From NCBI RefSeq assembly GCF_030123245.1, contig NZ_CP126101.1, forward strand, positions 5,144,501 to 5,208,500: a DNA stretch of 64,000 nucleotides, read 5' to 3'. This document shows, piece by piece, positions 45,593 to 54,123 of this stretch. Source of the stretch: Lysinibacillus pakistanensis. GTDB lineage: Bacteria > Bacillota > Bacilli > Bacillales_A > Planococcaceae. The notes beneath the pieces were generated by a model, which saw only the letters and a program-made list of their open reading frames with translations, had not been told where the DNA came from and did no database searches. The translations under genes were made by a program, and so were the position numbers. How positions within the stretch are numbered: the stretch's first letter is position 1; each line of letters begins with the position of its first letter.

Positions 45593-46345
45593 TTATCTTC
45601 CTAAAAACCCACCGTCTACCGGTAAGAGGATGCCATTGATATAGTTTGATTTATCTGAGCATAAAAATTGTAAAGCACCTGCTAATTCATTCGGCTCGCC
45701 AAAGCGTCCAGCAGGTATACGGCTAATTAGTGATTGATATCTTGACTCATCTTCAAGAATAAATTGATTTAATGCTGTATTATAATATCCAGGAGCAATT
45801 GCATTTACATTAATACCCTTTTTGGCCCATTCATTGGATAATGATTTTGTCAGTTGGGCAACCGCCCCTTTACTTGCAGAATAGGCAGATGCATTATAAC
45901 CACCCTGTACAGCTAATACAGATGCAATATTGACTATTTTCCCAGCGCCCTTTTTCAACATTTCATGATATGCTAGTCTACTTAATTCGAATATTGCAGT
46001 AACATTAACATCAATGATTTTTTGGAAGTCCTCAATTGGTAAATCAATCGCAGGCATCGGTTTATGGATTCCGGCATTATTTACAAGAATATCTAACTCC
46101 CCACCTAATAGTTGGACTGCTACATGGAATACTTCAGGAATTTTCTCTAGGTTCGATAGATCAGCTCGTACCCCGTATACAGAAAATCCTTCGTTCTGCA
46201 TATCTTTAGCAATCTTCTCTACATCATTGGAGTAATCAATAATGCAAACCTCAACACCATATTCACAAAGCCCCTTTACCATTGCTAACCCGAGACCTTG
46301 AACGCCACCTGTAAGTATTGCTTTTTTACCTTGTAAACTTTGCAT
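45593..46345 (-). CDS. Short-chain dehydrogenase/reductase (gluconate 5-dehydrogenase-like)
   Basis: A 250-residue classical SDR: LTGGVQGLG, LVNNAGI, catalytic Ser in NIASVLAVQGG, and YSASK for YxxxK, ending ILLPVDGGFLGR. It is markedly similar to the SDR at 34427-35179 in the other operon (shared SAYSASKGAV/QLTKSLSNEWA), which suggests duplication within the regulon. The ATG at 46345 is behind GAGGGTGG. NAD(P)-dependent alcohol or ketone conversion on the imported compound is expected. Confidence 0.9.
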   Translation of the reverse strand: MQSLQGKKAILTGGVQGLGLAMVKGLCEYGVEVCIIDYSNDVEKIAKDMQNEGFSVYGVRADLSNLEKIPEVFHVAVQLLGGELDILVNNAGIHKPMPAIDLPIEDFQKIIDVNVTAIFELSRLAYHEMLKKGAGKIVNIASVLAVQGGYNASAYSASKGAVAQLTKSLSNEWAKKGINVNAIAPGYYNTALNQFILEDESRYQSLISRIPAGRFGEPNELAGALQFLCSDKSNYINGILLPVDGGFLGR

Positions 46346-46375
46346 AGATTCCACCCTCTACTGAATTCGCTTTCA

Positions 46376-46834
46376 TTAATTTGTACTCTTTTCCATCAGC
46401 TCAATAATATATCCATCCGGATCATACATATAAATAGCTTTTGATCCCTTATTTGCACCTAATGTAATTTCTACAATTTTTTTAGATCTAAATTGAACTC
46501 CAGACAATTTTAGATACTCGTACATTTCTTCTATTCCTTCAACCTTTAGACAAATATGTCCCGATCCATAATCGCATGGACGAACATTGCCTGGATATCT
46601 TTCCATACCTACATACTCAAGTAACTCTATTTCATTCCCTCCTGGAATTCTAATAAATGCAATTTTGACCTCTTGTAAATTGACAAGTTCAACTATGTCT
46701 GAAATATATTCATTACTTGAAATTTGTCTCGAAATTAATTCTAAACCTAACTTATTTACATAAAAATCTAAAGAAATCTCTAAATCCTTTACTGTTATTC
46801 CACTATGGATAAAACCTGTGACTTTCCCCTTCAC
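46376..46834 (-). CDS. VOC-family protein, first gene of the TRAP operon
   Basis: A 152-residue VOC/glyoxalase-fold protein with two modules: GFIHSGITVKDLEISLDFYV and CDYGSGHICLKVEGIEEMYEYL, ending YMYDPDGYIIELME. His near residue 11, Glu in EIELLEY, His in GSGHICL and Glu in YIIELME are positioned like metal ligands, so an isomerase, epimerase or lyase activity is plausible. It starts at GTG 46834 behind AAAGGGGGG. It is the first gene after the sigma-54 promoter at 46868-46884. Confidence 0.87.
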   Translation of the reverse strand: MKGKVTGFIHSGITVKDLEISLDFYVNKLGLELISRQISSNEYISDIVELVNLQEVKIAFIRIPGGNEIELLEYVGMERYPGNVRPCDYGSGHICLKVEGIEEMYEYLKLSGVQFRSKKIVEITLGANKGSKAIYMYDPDGYIIELMEKSTN

Positions 46835-46867
46835 ATTTATCCCCCCTTTCGCTTCACTTTTATATCA

Positions 46868-46884
46868 TGCAAAAATCGTGCCAA
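46868..46884 (-). promoter_or_regulatory. Sigma-54 promoter of the VOC-SDR-TRAP operon
   Basis: On the minus strand the bases read TTGGCACGATTTTTGCA, a perfect match to the TTGGCACN5TTGCA type consensus, 34 bases before the VOC start. Confidence 0.93.
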
Positions 46885-46952
46885 TTTTAAACCGCGATGA
46901 ATAGTTAGTAAATTTAGATTAATAACACAGATGTCCCATAAAAATATTTGCA

Positions 46953-46976
46953 AAAAATCATCACTTGATGATTTTT
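46953..46976. promoter_or_regulatory. Palindromic upstream activator site of the TRAP operon
   Basis: AAAAATCATCA (46953-46963) and TGATGATTTTT (46966-46976) form a perfect 11-bp inverted repeat around CT. The minus-strand 10-mer CAAGTGATGA (46958-46967) is identical to the one in the site at 39970-40007. It is about 70-90 bases upstream of the -24 box. Confidence 0.75.
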
Positions 46977-47066
46977 AACATCATTTCATTTTAGGGCTTT
47001 CCAATTTGTATTTCCTAGAAATTTTTAAGGACTCATTTAGCGTAGATTTAGGTAAATGATTGGTTC

Positions 47067-47135
47067 TTGACAAAAGGGAGCTTCATATACTTTAATTAAT
47101 ATATATTTTAATAATTGAAATATATATTAATTAAA
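47067..47135 (+). promoter_or_regulatory. Promoter and 18-bp perfect palindrome before the bactofilin-like gene
   Basis: TTGACA (47067-47072) and TTTAAT (47091-47096) are 18 bases apart. An 18-bp perfect inverted repeat (47091-47108 with 47118-47135, TTTAATTAATATATATTT and its complement) around a nine-base loop overlaps the -10 and the start of transcription. The size and symmetry suit a strong repressor site. No regulator gene is adjacent. Confidence 0.65.
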
Positions 47136-47155
47136 TTAAAATGAGGTGAATATTT

Positions 47156-47815
47156 TTGATTCAAAAACTCCGCACTGTAACCCTTACTAATGGCAACATT
47201 AAAGACTTAGCTACAGACTGTGAGCAATTAAATATTCGGGGAGCTGTTGCTTTACATCAAGAAATACGACTGAAAAAAATCTCAGCACATGGACATAGTT
47301 CTTTTCATTCCCCTGTAACAGCACAGATTTTAAACAGTTCAGGATCATGCAGATTAAAGGATTATTGTGATATAAACGAAATTACGAGTGCTGGTAGCTT
47401 TAAGCTGAACAATGGAAAAGTAATAAAGCTAAATAGCTCTGGAAAGTTAACTATTGAACACAGTTTAGAGGCCGAATCTGTAGATGTAATTGGTATAGTG
47501 AAAGCAGCAAAAATAAATGCTAAAAGTTTCGCTTTAAAATTGTCTGGTGAAAGTGAGATTAAAGAACTACGTGCTGATGATATTCGGATAGGTAAGGATA
47601 ATATTTCCATACTTCCGTTATTAAAGAAAAAGTTAAATTGTAATTGTCTAAAGGGGAAAATTGTACATCTGTCGTATACGCACGCAGAAATAGTGGATGG
47701 AGACGTTGTCAATGTAGGGAAGAATTGTAGAATCAAAATACTTTATTATACGGAAAGCTATTCAATTGCTCCAAATTCAAAAGTGCAAAAAATTATACGG
47801 AGGGAAAAAGAATGA
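47156..47815 (+). CDS. Bactofilin-like (polymer-forming) protein
   Basis: A 219-residue cytoplasmic protein made mostly of short beta repeats with regularly spaced hydrophobic residues (SAHGHSSFHSPVTAQILNSSGS, ITSAGSFKLNNGKVIKLNSSGK), the look of the bactofilin beta-helix, similar to B. subtilis YhbE/YhbF. Bactofilins form filaments that scaffold membrane or wall enzymes. The TTG start follows GAGGTG. It overlaps by four bases the small membrane-protein gene, so the two products probably act together. It sits behind a large palindrome that would keep it repressed most of the time. Confidence 0.75.
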   Translation: MIQKLRTVTLTNGNIKDLATDCEQLNIRGAVALHQEIRLKKISAHGHSSFHSPVTAQILNSSGSCRLKDYCDINEITSAGSFKLNNGKVIKLNSSGKLTIEHSLEAESVDVIGIVKAAKINAKSFALKLSGESEIKELRADDIRIGKDNISILPLLKKKLNCNCLKGKIVHLSYTHAEIVDGDVVNVGKNCRIKILYYTESYSIAPNSKVQKIIRREKE

Positions 47816-48093
47816 CATTTATAAAAATTATACAAAGCTTTTTTTGCTCATTAGCCCTCCTTGTATTAGTAATCCTTTACGCTGGCTTGATTTTAAGTGC
47901 ATTATTATCAATAGTAGGTGGCCTCTTACGAACAATTGGTCTTGAACAAATCAGGATGAGCCTGTGGAGTGGCGTTGACCTTCCAGTCGCTTTCAGTATT
48001 CCTCTAGCCCTTGTCGTAGCTCTACTGCTTTTCTTTTGTTCAATGTATGTCAAACGCTCTATCCAATTCTGTTTATCGAAGCTTAAATTTTAA
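47812..48093 (+). CDS. Small two-TM membrane protein coupled to the bactofilin-like gene
   Basis: A 93-residue membrane protein with two hydrophobic segments (about 8-35 and 55-78) and basic ends. It starts inside the stop of the bactofilin-like gene (ATGA). A membrane anchor for the filament is a reasonable inference. No family recognised. Confidence 0.75.
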   Translation: MTFIKIIQSFFCSLALLVLVILYAGLILSALLSIVGGLLRTIGLEQIRMSLWSGVDLPVAFSIPLALVVALLLFFCSMYVKRSIQFCLSKLKF

Positions 48094-48098
48094 AATAA

Positions 48099-48138
48099 AG
48101 AAGCCCATCTTTTGTTTGATAATAAAAGATGGGCTTCT
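48099..48138. terminator. Bidirectional terminator
   Basis: AGAAGCCCATCTTTT (48099-48113) pairs with AAAAGATGGGCTTCT (48124-48138). Confidence 0.85.
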
Positions 48139-48152
48139 AAGAATTTATAAAT

Positions 48153-49229
48153 CTACAGCTCTCCTTCAAGAAAATTGATCACGTATGTTCCAGGATTTAC
48201 AAGAAATTCTTTAAAGCTACACAAATCAGCATATTCTTGATGCTCCACATCATAACAGCCAAGTTGCTTTTTCCTTGGATTCCATACGATTTGTAAATCG
48301 GAATAATTGTCTACATATGCAGACAAACGTAGTAGCGTTTGACGGCCAACCTTCATTTCAATGGTGTCTGTAAGTGTGAAAAAGTCGATATATCTGATGT
48401 CGTAATCATTGGTATCTAGCTCTAGTCGTAGCTCTTCTCCTGTAAGAAAGCTAATCAGTTCATCACTCAACTTATATTTCTTTACCTCATACTTTTTATT
48501 CTCTAAATCATGAAGCATGGCTGGCTCCAATGCTTTCAAATAGTCAGCCAAAATAGTATTTTTAAGGCCCACCGCAATCGTATATGGACGCTCGCCATCC
48601 TTTTCTGCTAAAGTAACGTTTGCGCCACGCTCAACCAAGTATTTCACCATTGTTAGATTCCCCATTCGTGTTGCCACAGTTAATGGGGTTGCTTGATAAG
48701 GATAAACCATATCTGGCTTATTATAATTAATGTCCACTCCTTGATCGAGTAAATATGTAACTGTCTTCATGTCATGATTCGACACAGCCTGACGTAATAC
48801 TGGACCACCGTACTGTCTTATATCCAGACCTAGCTCATGAATGAGTGGAATATTTTTTTTATTACCATAGTAGGCCTGTGAATAGGCGCCGGACCCGACC
48901 TGATTAAGTATGTCAAGCTTCGCTCCATGCTTTACAATATAACGCACTACATCTTCTTTACAATAACGAACAGCTACCAAAAAGGCAGAATTATTTTTAA
49001 CATTCAAATTGACACCATGCTCTACTAGCAGCCCTATCACATTCAGTCTCTGCAACCTTAGCGACAAATCTAATGGACTTAATGAGATATATTGACTTAA
49101 TATAATGTCCTTTTCAATATCCCAGCCTCCTTCTATGGCAAGCAATAAAGCTGGAACATTTCCGTTGTATATATGCATTGCCATTTCTGGTAGTTCATGA
49201 AATTTACCGATATTTTTTAGATTAATCAT
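48153..49229 (-). CDS. Ankyrin-repeat protein
   Basis: A 358-residue protein. Residues about 25-240 hold six or so ankyrin repeats, clearest as TYLLDQGVDINYNKPDM, TPLTVATRMGNLTMVKYLVE and RGANVTLAEKDGERPY. The C-terminal 110 residues form a separate domain (FFTLTDTIEMKVGRQTLLRL, YDVEHQEYADLCSFKEFL) I do not recognise. No signal peptide. AAAGGAATGGG precedes the ATG. A cytosolic binding protein of unknown partner; it stands alone. Confidence 0.85.
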   Translation of the reverse strand: MINLKNIGKFHELPEMAMHIYNGNVPALLLAIEGGWDIEKDIILSQYISLSPLDLSLRLQRLNVIGLLVEHGVNLNVKNNSAFLVAVRYCKEDVVRYIVKHGAKLDILNQVGSGAYSQAYYGNKKNIPLIHELGLDIRQYGGPVLRQAVSNHDMKTVTYLLDQGVDINYNKPDMVYPYQATPLTVATRMGNLTMVKYLVERGANVTLAEKDGERPYTIAVGLKNTILADYLKALEPAMLHDLENKKYEVKKYKLSDELISFLTGEELRLELDTNDYDIRYIDFFTLTDTIEMKVGRQTLLRLSAYVDNYSDLQIVWNPRKKQLGCYDVEHQEYADLCSFKEFLVNPGTYVINFLEGEL

Positions 49230-49606
49230 CTATCCCATTCCTTTCTTTATGAAAAGTATAGATAACAACTTTAGCGAAAACAACAGTCCATAAGGTTTAT
49301 AGATAAGCTCGCGAGTTCATGAAAGACTATAGAAATATTAGGTATTTTCCATCTATAATTAGCACCCTAAGTGTTGAATACTTCTCCGAAATAATGTTGC
49401 TCATTCAACTTTTGTATTAAATATTTGTAAATTTGTCATTATTTACAGTACATTCTAATATAATAGAAATAATTGATTATATTACAGCTTTTTTCTATAA
49501 AAAAATAGAATCCCCAATCCCTAATTAGATTGAAGATTCTATGCTATGGAAACGGTTGTCCTAATGTTGCTTAAATGCTAACATCTACCGTCTCCACATT
49601 TAGTAT
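49230..49606. other. Intergenic region before the ankyrin gene and after mqo
   Basis: Between mqo's end and the ankyrin start I see an imperfect hairpin (TAGAATC... / GATTCTA near 49506-49543) followed on the minus strand by T-rich sequence, probably the end of the ankyrin region or a promoter border. No gene seen. Confidence 0.4.
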
Positions 49607-51088
49607 TTATTTTAAAGCAAGTGCTTTATTAGTTGTTTCATTAATCTCTTTCAGAAGCTCTGGATTTTGTGCTAATGACAAGCCATAAGATGGAATCATT
49701 TCTTTAATTTTTGGCTCCCATTCTTTGATATGTTGAGGGAAACATTTATTGATTACCTCAAGCATAACGTGAACAGCCGTAGAAGCACCTGGTGAAGCTC
49801 CAAGTAAAGCTGCAATTGATCCATCAGAAGCGCTTACAACTTCCGTACCAAATTGAAGCGTACCTTTTCCGCCAGCTTCTGTGTCTTTAATTACTTGTAC
49901 ACGTTGTCCAGCAACAATAATATCCCAATCATCGCTCTTCGCATTTGGAATGAATTCACGTAACTCATCCATGCGCTGCTCTTTTGAAAGCATAAGCTGT
50001 TGGATTAAATATTTTGTTAACCCCATCTCTTTAACGCCTGCTGCTAATAGAGTTGTGATATTATGCGGTTTTACAGAAGCAAATAAGTCCATATTTGAAC
50101 CTGTTTTTAAGAACTTAGGTGAGAACCCTGCAAATGGACCAAATAATAATGATTTTTTGTTATCAATATAACGTGTATCAAGATGTGGCACTGACATTGG
50201 TGGAGCACCGACTTTTGCTTTTCCGTACACTTTTGCATGATGCTTTTCAGCTACTTCTGGATTATTACATTGTAAGAATAAACCACTAATTGGGAATCCA
50301 CCAATATGTTTTCCTTCAGGAATACCTGATTTTTGTAGCAATTCTAGGCTTCCTCCACCGGCGCCAAGGAAGACAAATTTTGCTGAATGATATTCCATTT
50401 TACATCCATCTAAATCATGTACACGTACTTCCCATGTTCCATCGCTTGCTTGTTTTAAACTTTCAACACTGTGATTGTAGTTAATATCTACATCCATTGT
50501 TTTTAAGTGATCAAATAACATACGTGTTAAAGCACCAAAGTTAACGTCAGTACCAGTGTCAATTTTTGTTGCAGCAATAGCTTCGTCTGCAGTACGGTCT
50601 TGCATGATAAGAGGAATCCATTCCTTTAGTTTTTCTGGATCATCAGAAAATTCCATACCTTGGAATAAAGGATTTTTCGTCATTGTTTCATGACGTTTTT
50701 TTAGGAACTCAACATTGTCTTTTCCTTGTACTAAGCTCATATGTGGTAAAGGCATAATGAAGTCTTGTGGGTTATTGATTAGTTTATTGTTTACAAGATG
50801 AGACCAAAACTGTTTTGAAACATGGAACTGCTCATTAACGTTAATCGCTTTGCTGATATCGATTGATCCGTCTTTTTTCTCTGAAGTGTAGTTAAGCTCA
50901 CATAGTGCAGCATGCCCAGTTCCCGCATTGTTTAATTCATGAGAACTTTCTTCGCCAGCTTTATCGAGCTTCTCAAACACTGTAATTTTCCAATCTGGTG
51001 CTAATTCTTTGAGCAGTGTCCCCAAAGTCGCACTCATGATTCCGGCACCAATTAAGATAACATCTGATTTAATTTGTCTGTTACTCAT
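49607..51088 (-). CDS. mqo: Malate:quinone oxidoreductase
   Basis: A 493-residue FAD-dependent, membrane-associated malate:quinone oxidoreductase, feeding electrons from malate to menaquinone. The FAD motif is [17 protein letters not shown], then the mqo signature [22 protein letters not shown], and [20 protein letters not shown]; the C-terminal half has [26 protein letters not shown] lies before the ATG. A structured leader (51118-51187) precedes it. Full length with standard domain order. Confidence 0.96.
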   Translation of the reverse strand: MSNRQIKSDVILIGAGIMSATLGTLLKELAPDWKITVFEKLDKAGEESSHELNNAGTGHAALCELNYTSEKKDGSIDISKAINVNEQFHVSKQFWSHLVNNKLINNPQDFIMPLPHMSLVQGKDNVEFLKKRHETMTKNPLFQGMEFSDDPEKLKEWIPLIMQDRTADEAIAATKIDTGTDVNFGALTRMLFDHLKTMDVDINYNHSVESLKQASDGTWEVRVHDLDGCKMEYHSAKFVFLGAGGGSLELLQKSGIPEGKHIGGFPISGLFLQCNNPEVAEKHHAKVYGKAKVGAPPMSVPHLDTRYIDNKKSLLFGPFAGFSPKFLKTGSNMDLFASVKPHNITTLLAAGVKEMGLTKYLIQQLMLSKEQRMDELREFIPNAKSDDWDIIVAGQRVQVIKDTEAGGKGTLQFGTEVVSASDGSIAALLGASPGASTAVHVMLEVINKCFPQHIKEWEPKIKEMIPSYGLSLAQNPELLKEINETTNKALALK

Positions 51089-51117
51089 TTTTACCTTCCT
51101 TATATATTAAGATTTGC

Positions 51118-51187
51118 AGAAAGGATGTAAGCACTCCGCTTAGATGTCAAAGCAAGCCATGGAGCGACCTAGGAGCACACCTTTTCT
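51118..51187 (-). other. Structured leader RNA candidate upstream of mqo
   Basis: Read on the minus strand, AGAAAAGG-TGT-GC-TCC near 51187 can pair with GGA-GTGC-TTACA-TCCTTTCT near 51118, with an inner GCTT / AAGC pair. It is distinctly G+C-richer than the flanks and ends about 30 bases before the mqo start. It has no T-run. I do not recognise a known riboswitch. Confidence 0.45.
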
Positions 51188-51189
51188 GT

Positions 51190-51530
51190 ATCAATTATTA
51201 CCTTATTGCAGTTTATCACAATTACTTGAAGATTAAAATATCAACTATTTATATGAGATTTAACGGCATATTTCGAGCCATTTCCTTCATAATTCAAGCG
51301 AAAAATGGACAAACACATAATTAAAAGTAACCATTGAAATTCATGCTTTTTGGAATAATTGGCCTAAAAATGGTTAGCGCTTTCATATAAATGAATCAAG
51401 TTGATTATTATATCTATATAATAACATAAAAATAGGGAACCAGTCTTGTTTTTGTACTAGCTCCGCTCCACATCTAAATATAGCGAATTTTCTCAAAATT
51501 TACTAGTGTTTTTTTGTTTTATGTCTATCT
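51190..51530. other. Intergenic region upstream of the mqo leader
   Basis: AT-rich. It should contain the mqo promoter and an end signal for the small gene at 51531, but no consensus pair stands out. No gene seen. Confidence 0.4.
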
Positions 51531-51689
51531 TTACTTGTTAAAAAAATTAGATAAATATTGTTGTATTGATTCAGGTAATATACGGAATAATAACCCCTCG
51601 TATTTGAGATCGAGTAAACCAGCGATGACAATTATAATAATGCTACCTAATAAAATTGGTTTTTTATTATTTTTAGAAATCCGCTTCAT
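51531..51689 (-). CDS. Small membrane protein, 52 residues
   Basis: A short gene: ATG at 51689, seven bases after AGGGGG, stop at 51531. It codes for MKRISKNNKKP followed by a hydrophobic stretch (ILLGSIIIIVIAGLL) and a polar C-terminal tail (ESIQQYLSNFFNK). This is a basic-in single-TM protein with the N-terminus probably inside. The ribosome site and composition support it. No family recognised. Confidence 0.7.
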   Translation of the reverse strand: MKRISKNNKKPILLGSIIIIVIAGLLDLKYEGLLFRILPESIQQYLSNFFNK

Positions 51690-51832
51690 AAGCTTTCCCC
51701 CTATTTTGATTAAAACATTCTTTTCCTATAATAAAGGACAAGCTTATATAGATAAATAGATTTTTTCGAATTGTCATCTATATAAAGATTGTTACATAAG
51801 CTAATACAATTGTTAATTCGAAAGGAATGGTT

Positions 51833-52324
51833 ATGGTAAATTTTAAATCTTTCCGTGGAATTGTTACTCAAATAAATGATTTTCCTGTGGGACAAAATAA
51901 GGATACTGAGGGCTGCTATAAACTGTTGACTGTAGAAGATGGTGCTGGTGGCGTTGTAAATTTTGTCGTTTCTCCTTCCACTTACTTTGTTAACCAGGAA
52001 ATAGTGAGACCTGGTGATTGGATTACAGGCTACTATGATGGGGACGCTCCTGTACCTATGATATACCCGCCACAATATCGAGCACTCATTATTGTAAAGG
52101 AAAGTAATTACCAAAATGTAAAAGTGGATTTTTTTGATAATCACTTATTGAGCAATGATGGCCAACTACAATTAAATCTCTCTCCATCTACGGTTATCTT
52201 GCTTAAAAATGGGCAACCTTTTTCAAGAAATCCAGCCAATCGAAACCTAATTGTCATTTATGGTGTGACAACAAGAAGTATTCCGGCTCAAACCACACCA
52301 AATGAGATAATTGTTTGGTGTTGA
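51833..52324 (+). CDS. Conserved-type protein of unknown function
   Basis: A 163-residue protein, beta-rich, with an OB-fold-like front half (FRGIVTQINDFPVG, CYKLLTVEDGAGGVVNFVVSP) and PGDWITGYYDGDAPVPMIYPPQ in the middle. No signal peptide or membrane segment. AAAGGA is six bases before the ATG at 51833; the ATG at 51827 touches that site. I have seen such proteins in Bacillus genomes without an assigned role. A terminator at 52337-52376 follows. Confidence 0.75.
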   Translation: MVNFKSFRGIVTQINDFPVGQNKDTEGCYKLLTVEDGAGGVVNFVVSPSTYFVNQEIVRPGDWITGYYDGDAPVPMIYPPQYRALIIVKESNYQNVKVDFFDNHLLSNDGQLQLNLSPSTVILLKNGQPFSRNPANRNLIVIYGVTTRSIPAQTTPNEIIVWC

Positions 52325-52336
52325 ATGCCGAATAGG

Positions 52337-52376
52337 AAATGGCTTAAGTCTATTGTTCATAGAGCTTAAGCCATTT
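52337..52376. terminator. Bidirectional terminator
   Basis: AAATGGCTTAAG (52337-52348) pairs with CTTAAGCCATTT (52365-52376), then TT. Confidence 0.82.
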
Positions 52377-52408
52377 TTAATCTGTCCGCAGATGAAGGTT
52401 CAAATGCT

Positions 52409-52687
52409 CTACTGCTTTTTTACATTATCTTTCATGTCGTGTAACTGCTGTTTAATTTGCTCTAGGTACTCTTTATTTTGCTGGACAGTATCCAAATGCT
52501 CACCATATTGCTGTGCATTCATGTACGCATTTTCTGCATGGTCTAGTTGATCAAAAGCATGTTCAATCGCAATTTCCTCGGGGTGTGATTTTGCATGCTT
52601 TAACAAACGTTCTGCCTTTTGGACAGAGTTGCTAAATAAGGTACTTGGATGATCCTGTTTCCAGCTTGTATCTGAGTGCTTCGCCAA
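52409..52687 (-). CDS. Small helical protein (possibly DUF2524/YtzC-like)
   Basis: A 92-residue, almost wholly helical, charged protein (FDQLDHAENAYMNAQQYGEH, QQNKEYLEQIKQQLHDMKDN). The size and pattern resemble the YtzC/DUF2524 family of Bacillus, but I cannot confirm the match. The start is TTG at 52687 behind GGGAGAGG. Function unknown; it stands alone. Confidence 0.65.
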   Translation of the reverse strand: MAKHSDTSWKQDHPSTLFSNSVQKAERLLKHAKSHPEEIAIEHAFDQLDHAENAYMNAQQYGEHLDTVQQNKEYLEQIKQQLHDMKDNVKKQ

Positions 52688-52797
52688 TTTTTACCTCTCC
52701 CTTTCCTAACCATTCGATTAGTTACCTAGTCCTAGTATTTTTAAAAAGGTTAGAAAATATTCAGGAAGAAATAAAGTGAATTCTTACAATAAAATTT

Positions 52798-53463
52798 TTA
52801 TTCTCCTTTCTTCCAAATTAAAACAGCATCTTTTAAAATATTATTCCAGGAATCCTTATTTGCTGCTATTTTTTCAACGTCATATTCCGCATAATACACA
52901 GCATCTATTTCTTCAGCTTCAGGAAATTCAAAAATAAAATCCTGCTCATTGCGTACTTTTCCATTATTAATTAGCTGTCGAGTAGGCGAATCTGCAAATG
53001 TTTTATTATAATAAATAAAGCTTATATTCTTTTTTTCGCCATCTACTTCAAGGAGCATAGGATGTGTGACGTTAACACTTGCATAGCTTTTACCATAGTA
53101 ATGGGCAAATAATATTCTATCTTCGTTATTTTCAATTTTCACGATATCCTCTGAATATGGAATTACCGTCTCATAATGAACAACGTATTCAAATACACCT
53201 AATAAAATTAAAGTGGTGATGAAAGCTGAGATACATGAAATGATTATCTTTTTCTTGCGCCATTTTTTATTAATCGTTTTAAATAGAGATGCTTTATTCT
53301 CTTCAGGAATATAAATTTCATGCTTCATTTGTTGGTGCTCGTGCTGACACTTTTCACAATGCTTTAAATGCTCCTCAACCATTTCTTTTGTATCCTGACT
53401 AACTACCCCATCAATATAAAGAGGTAGAATATCTTGAATAATTGAACATTTAATCTCTTTCAT
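52798..53463 (-). CDS. Anti-sigma factor with zinc-binding ZAS domain
   Basis: A 221-residue membrane anti-sigma factor. The N-terminal ZAS domain has the HxxxCxxC motif (HLKHCEKC), which holds the cognate ECF sigma in the cytoplasm. One membrane segment lies at about 70-90 (IIISCISAFITTLILLGVFEYVV), with an outside C-terminal domain of unknown type. It overlaps the sigma gene by 14 bases and so is co-translated with it. Signal release is presumably by proteolysis or conformational change. Confidence 0.87.
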   Translation of the reverse strand: MKEIKCSIIQDILPLYIDGVVSQDTKEMVEEHLKHCEKCQHEHQQMKHEIYIPEENKASLFKTINKKWRKKKIIISCISAFITTLILLGVFEYVVHYETVIPYSEDIVKIENNEDRILFAHYYGKSYASVNVTHPMLLEVDGEKKNISFIYYNKTFADSPTRQLINNGKVRNEQDFIFEFPEAEEIDAVYYAEYDVEKIAANKDSWNNILKDAVLIWKKGE

Positions 53464-53944
53464 GATTTATCGCCTCCATATATTCTAGTATTTGTTTTTT
53501 AGCCCTGTAAAAGGTCACCCTAGCCCATCCTGCACTTTTACCAAAAAGCCTCCCTATTTTATCAAAGGAAAGCTCCCCAAAGGTTCGTAGTGAAAAGACC
53601 TCTTTGTATGGCTCCTTCATTGAATGAAGAAATTGATGAACCGCAAATGCATCTTCTTCATTCATTAAATGCTTCACAATATGGACGCCTGTTTCTGATT
53701 CCTCACTTAAATCACAATCAATATGCCTTTTCCTCTTTTTGTAATAAGAGAAGTATGTATTTTTAGCTATGATAAAGAGCCAAGCTCGAATATCCCTGGA
53801 ACCATCAAAGCTTTCAATGTTCTTTAATGCTTTAAAAAAAGTTTCCTGGGTAATTTCTTCAGCTATACTATCGTTATGACTCAATGATTTTAGATATAAA
53901 TAAACGTCCTGAAAATATTTGTGATAGATTTCCTCAAACTCCAT
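53450..53944 (-). CDS. ECF-family RNA polymerase sigma factor
   Basis: A 164-residue extracytoplasmic-function sigma factor. Region 2 (about 8-75) includes the -10-reading helix AEEITQETFFKALKNIESFDG and RAWLFIIAKNTYFSYYK. Region 4 (about 105-155) has EVFSLRTFGELSFDKIGRLFG and SAGWARVTFYRAKKQI for the -35. Controlled by the ZAS anti-sigma encoded downstream. The opposite-strand ECF gene at 54124 starts 179 bases away, so the two systems are back to back. Confidence 0.9.
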   Translation of the reverse strand: MEFEEIYHKYFQDVYLYLKSLSHNDSIAEEITQETFFKALKNIESFDGSRDIRAWLFIIAKNTYFSYYKKRKRHIDCDLSEESETGVHIVKHLMNEEDAFAVHQFLHSMKEPYKEVFSLRTFGELSFDKIGRLFGKSAGWARVTFYRAKKQILEYMEAINHERD

Positions 53945-54075
53945 GTCTTTTCACCTCCTCACTTAAATAACTTCCGATATTTAATAATGTTACAAAAAAT
54001 TTTAACTATAAAAGAAAAGGCCTGATTTGAGAATCCTGCCCCGTGCACATGAACTAATGAATAGAAAATATTTTT

Positions 54076-54100
54076 ACAACCAAAATGTACCTACTCCGTC
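54076..54100 (+). promoter_or_regulatory. ECF-type autoregulatory promoter
   Basis: ACAAC (54076-54080), a 16-base spacer and CGTC (54097-54100) match the AAC-N16-CGT(C/A) form used by SigM/SigV/SigW-type factors. It precedes the ECF gene at 54124 by about 24 bases, consistent with positive autoregulation. Confidence 0.6.
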
Positions 54101-54123
54101 TAATATTTGAAAGGGTGTGGAGG

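Noticed and set aside
51710..52144. A 144-codon minus-strand frame opposite the gene at 51833
   Set aside because: Complementary shadow of a better frame with a ribosome site on the other strand.
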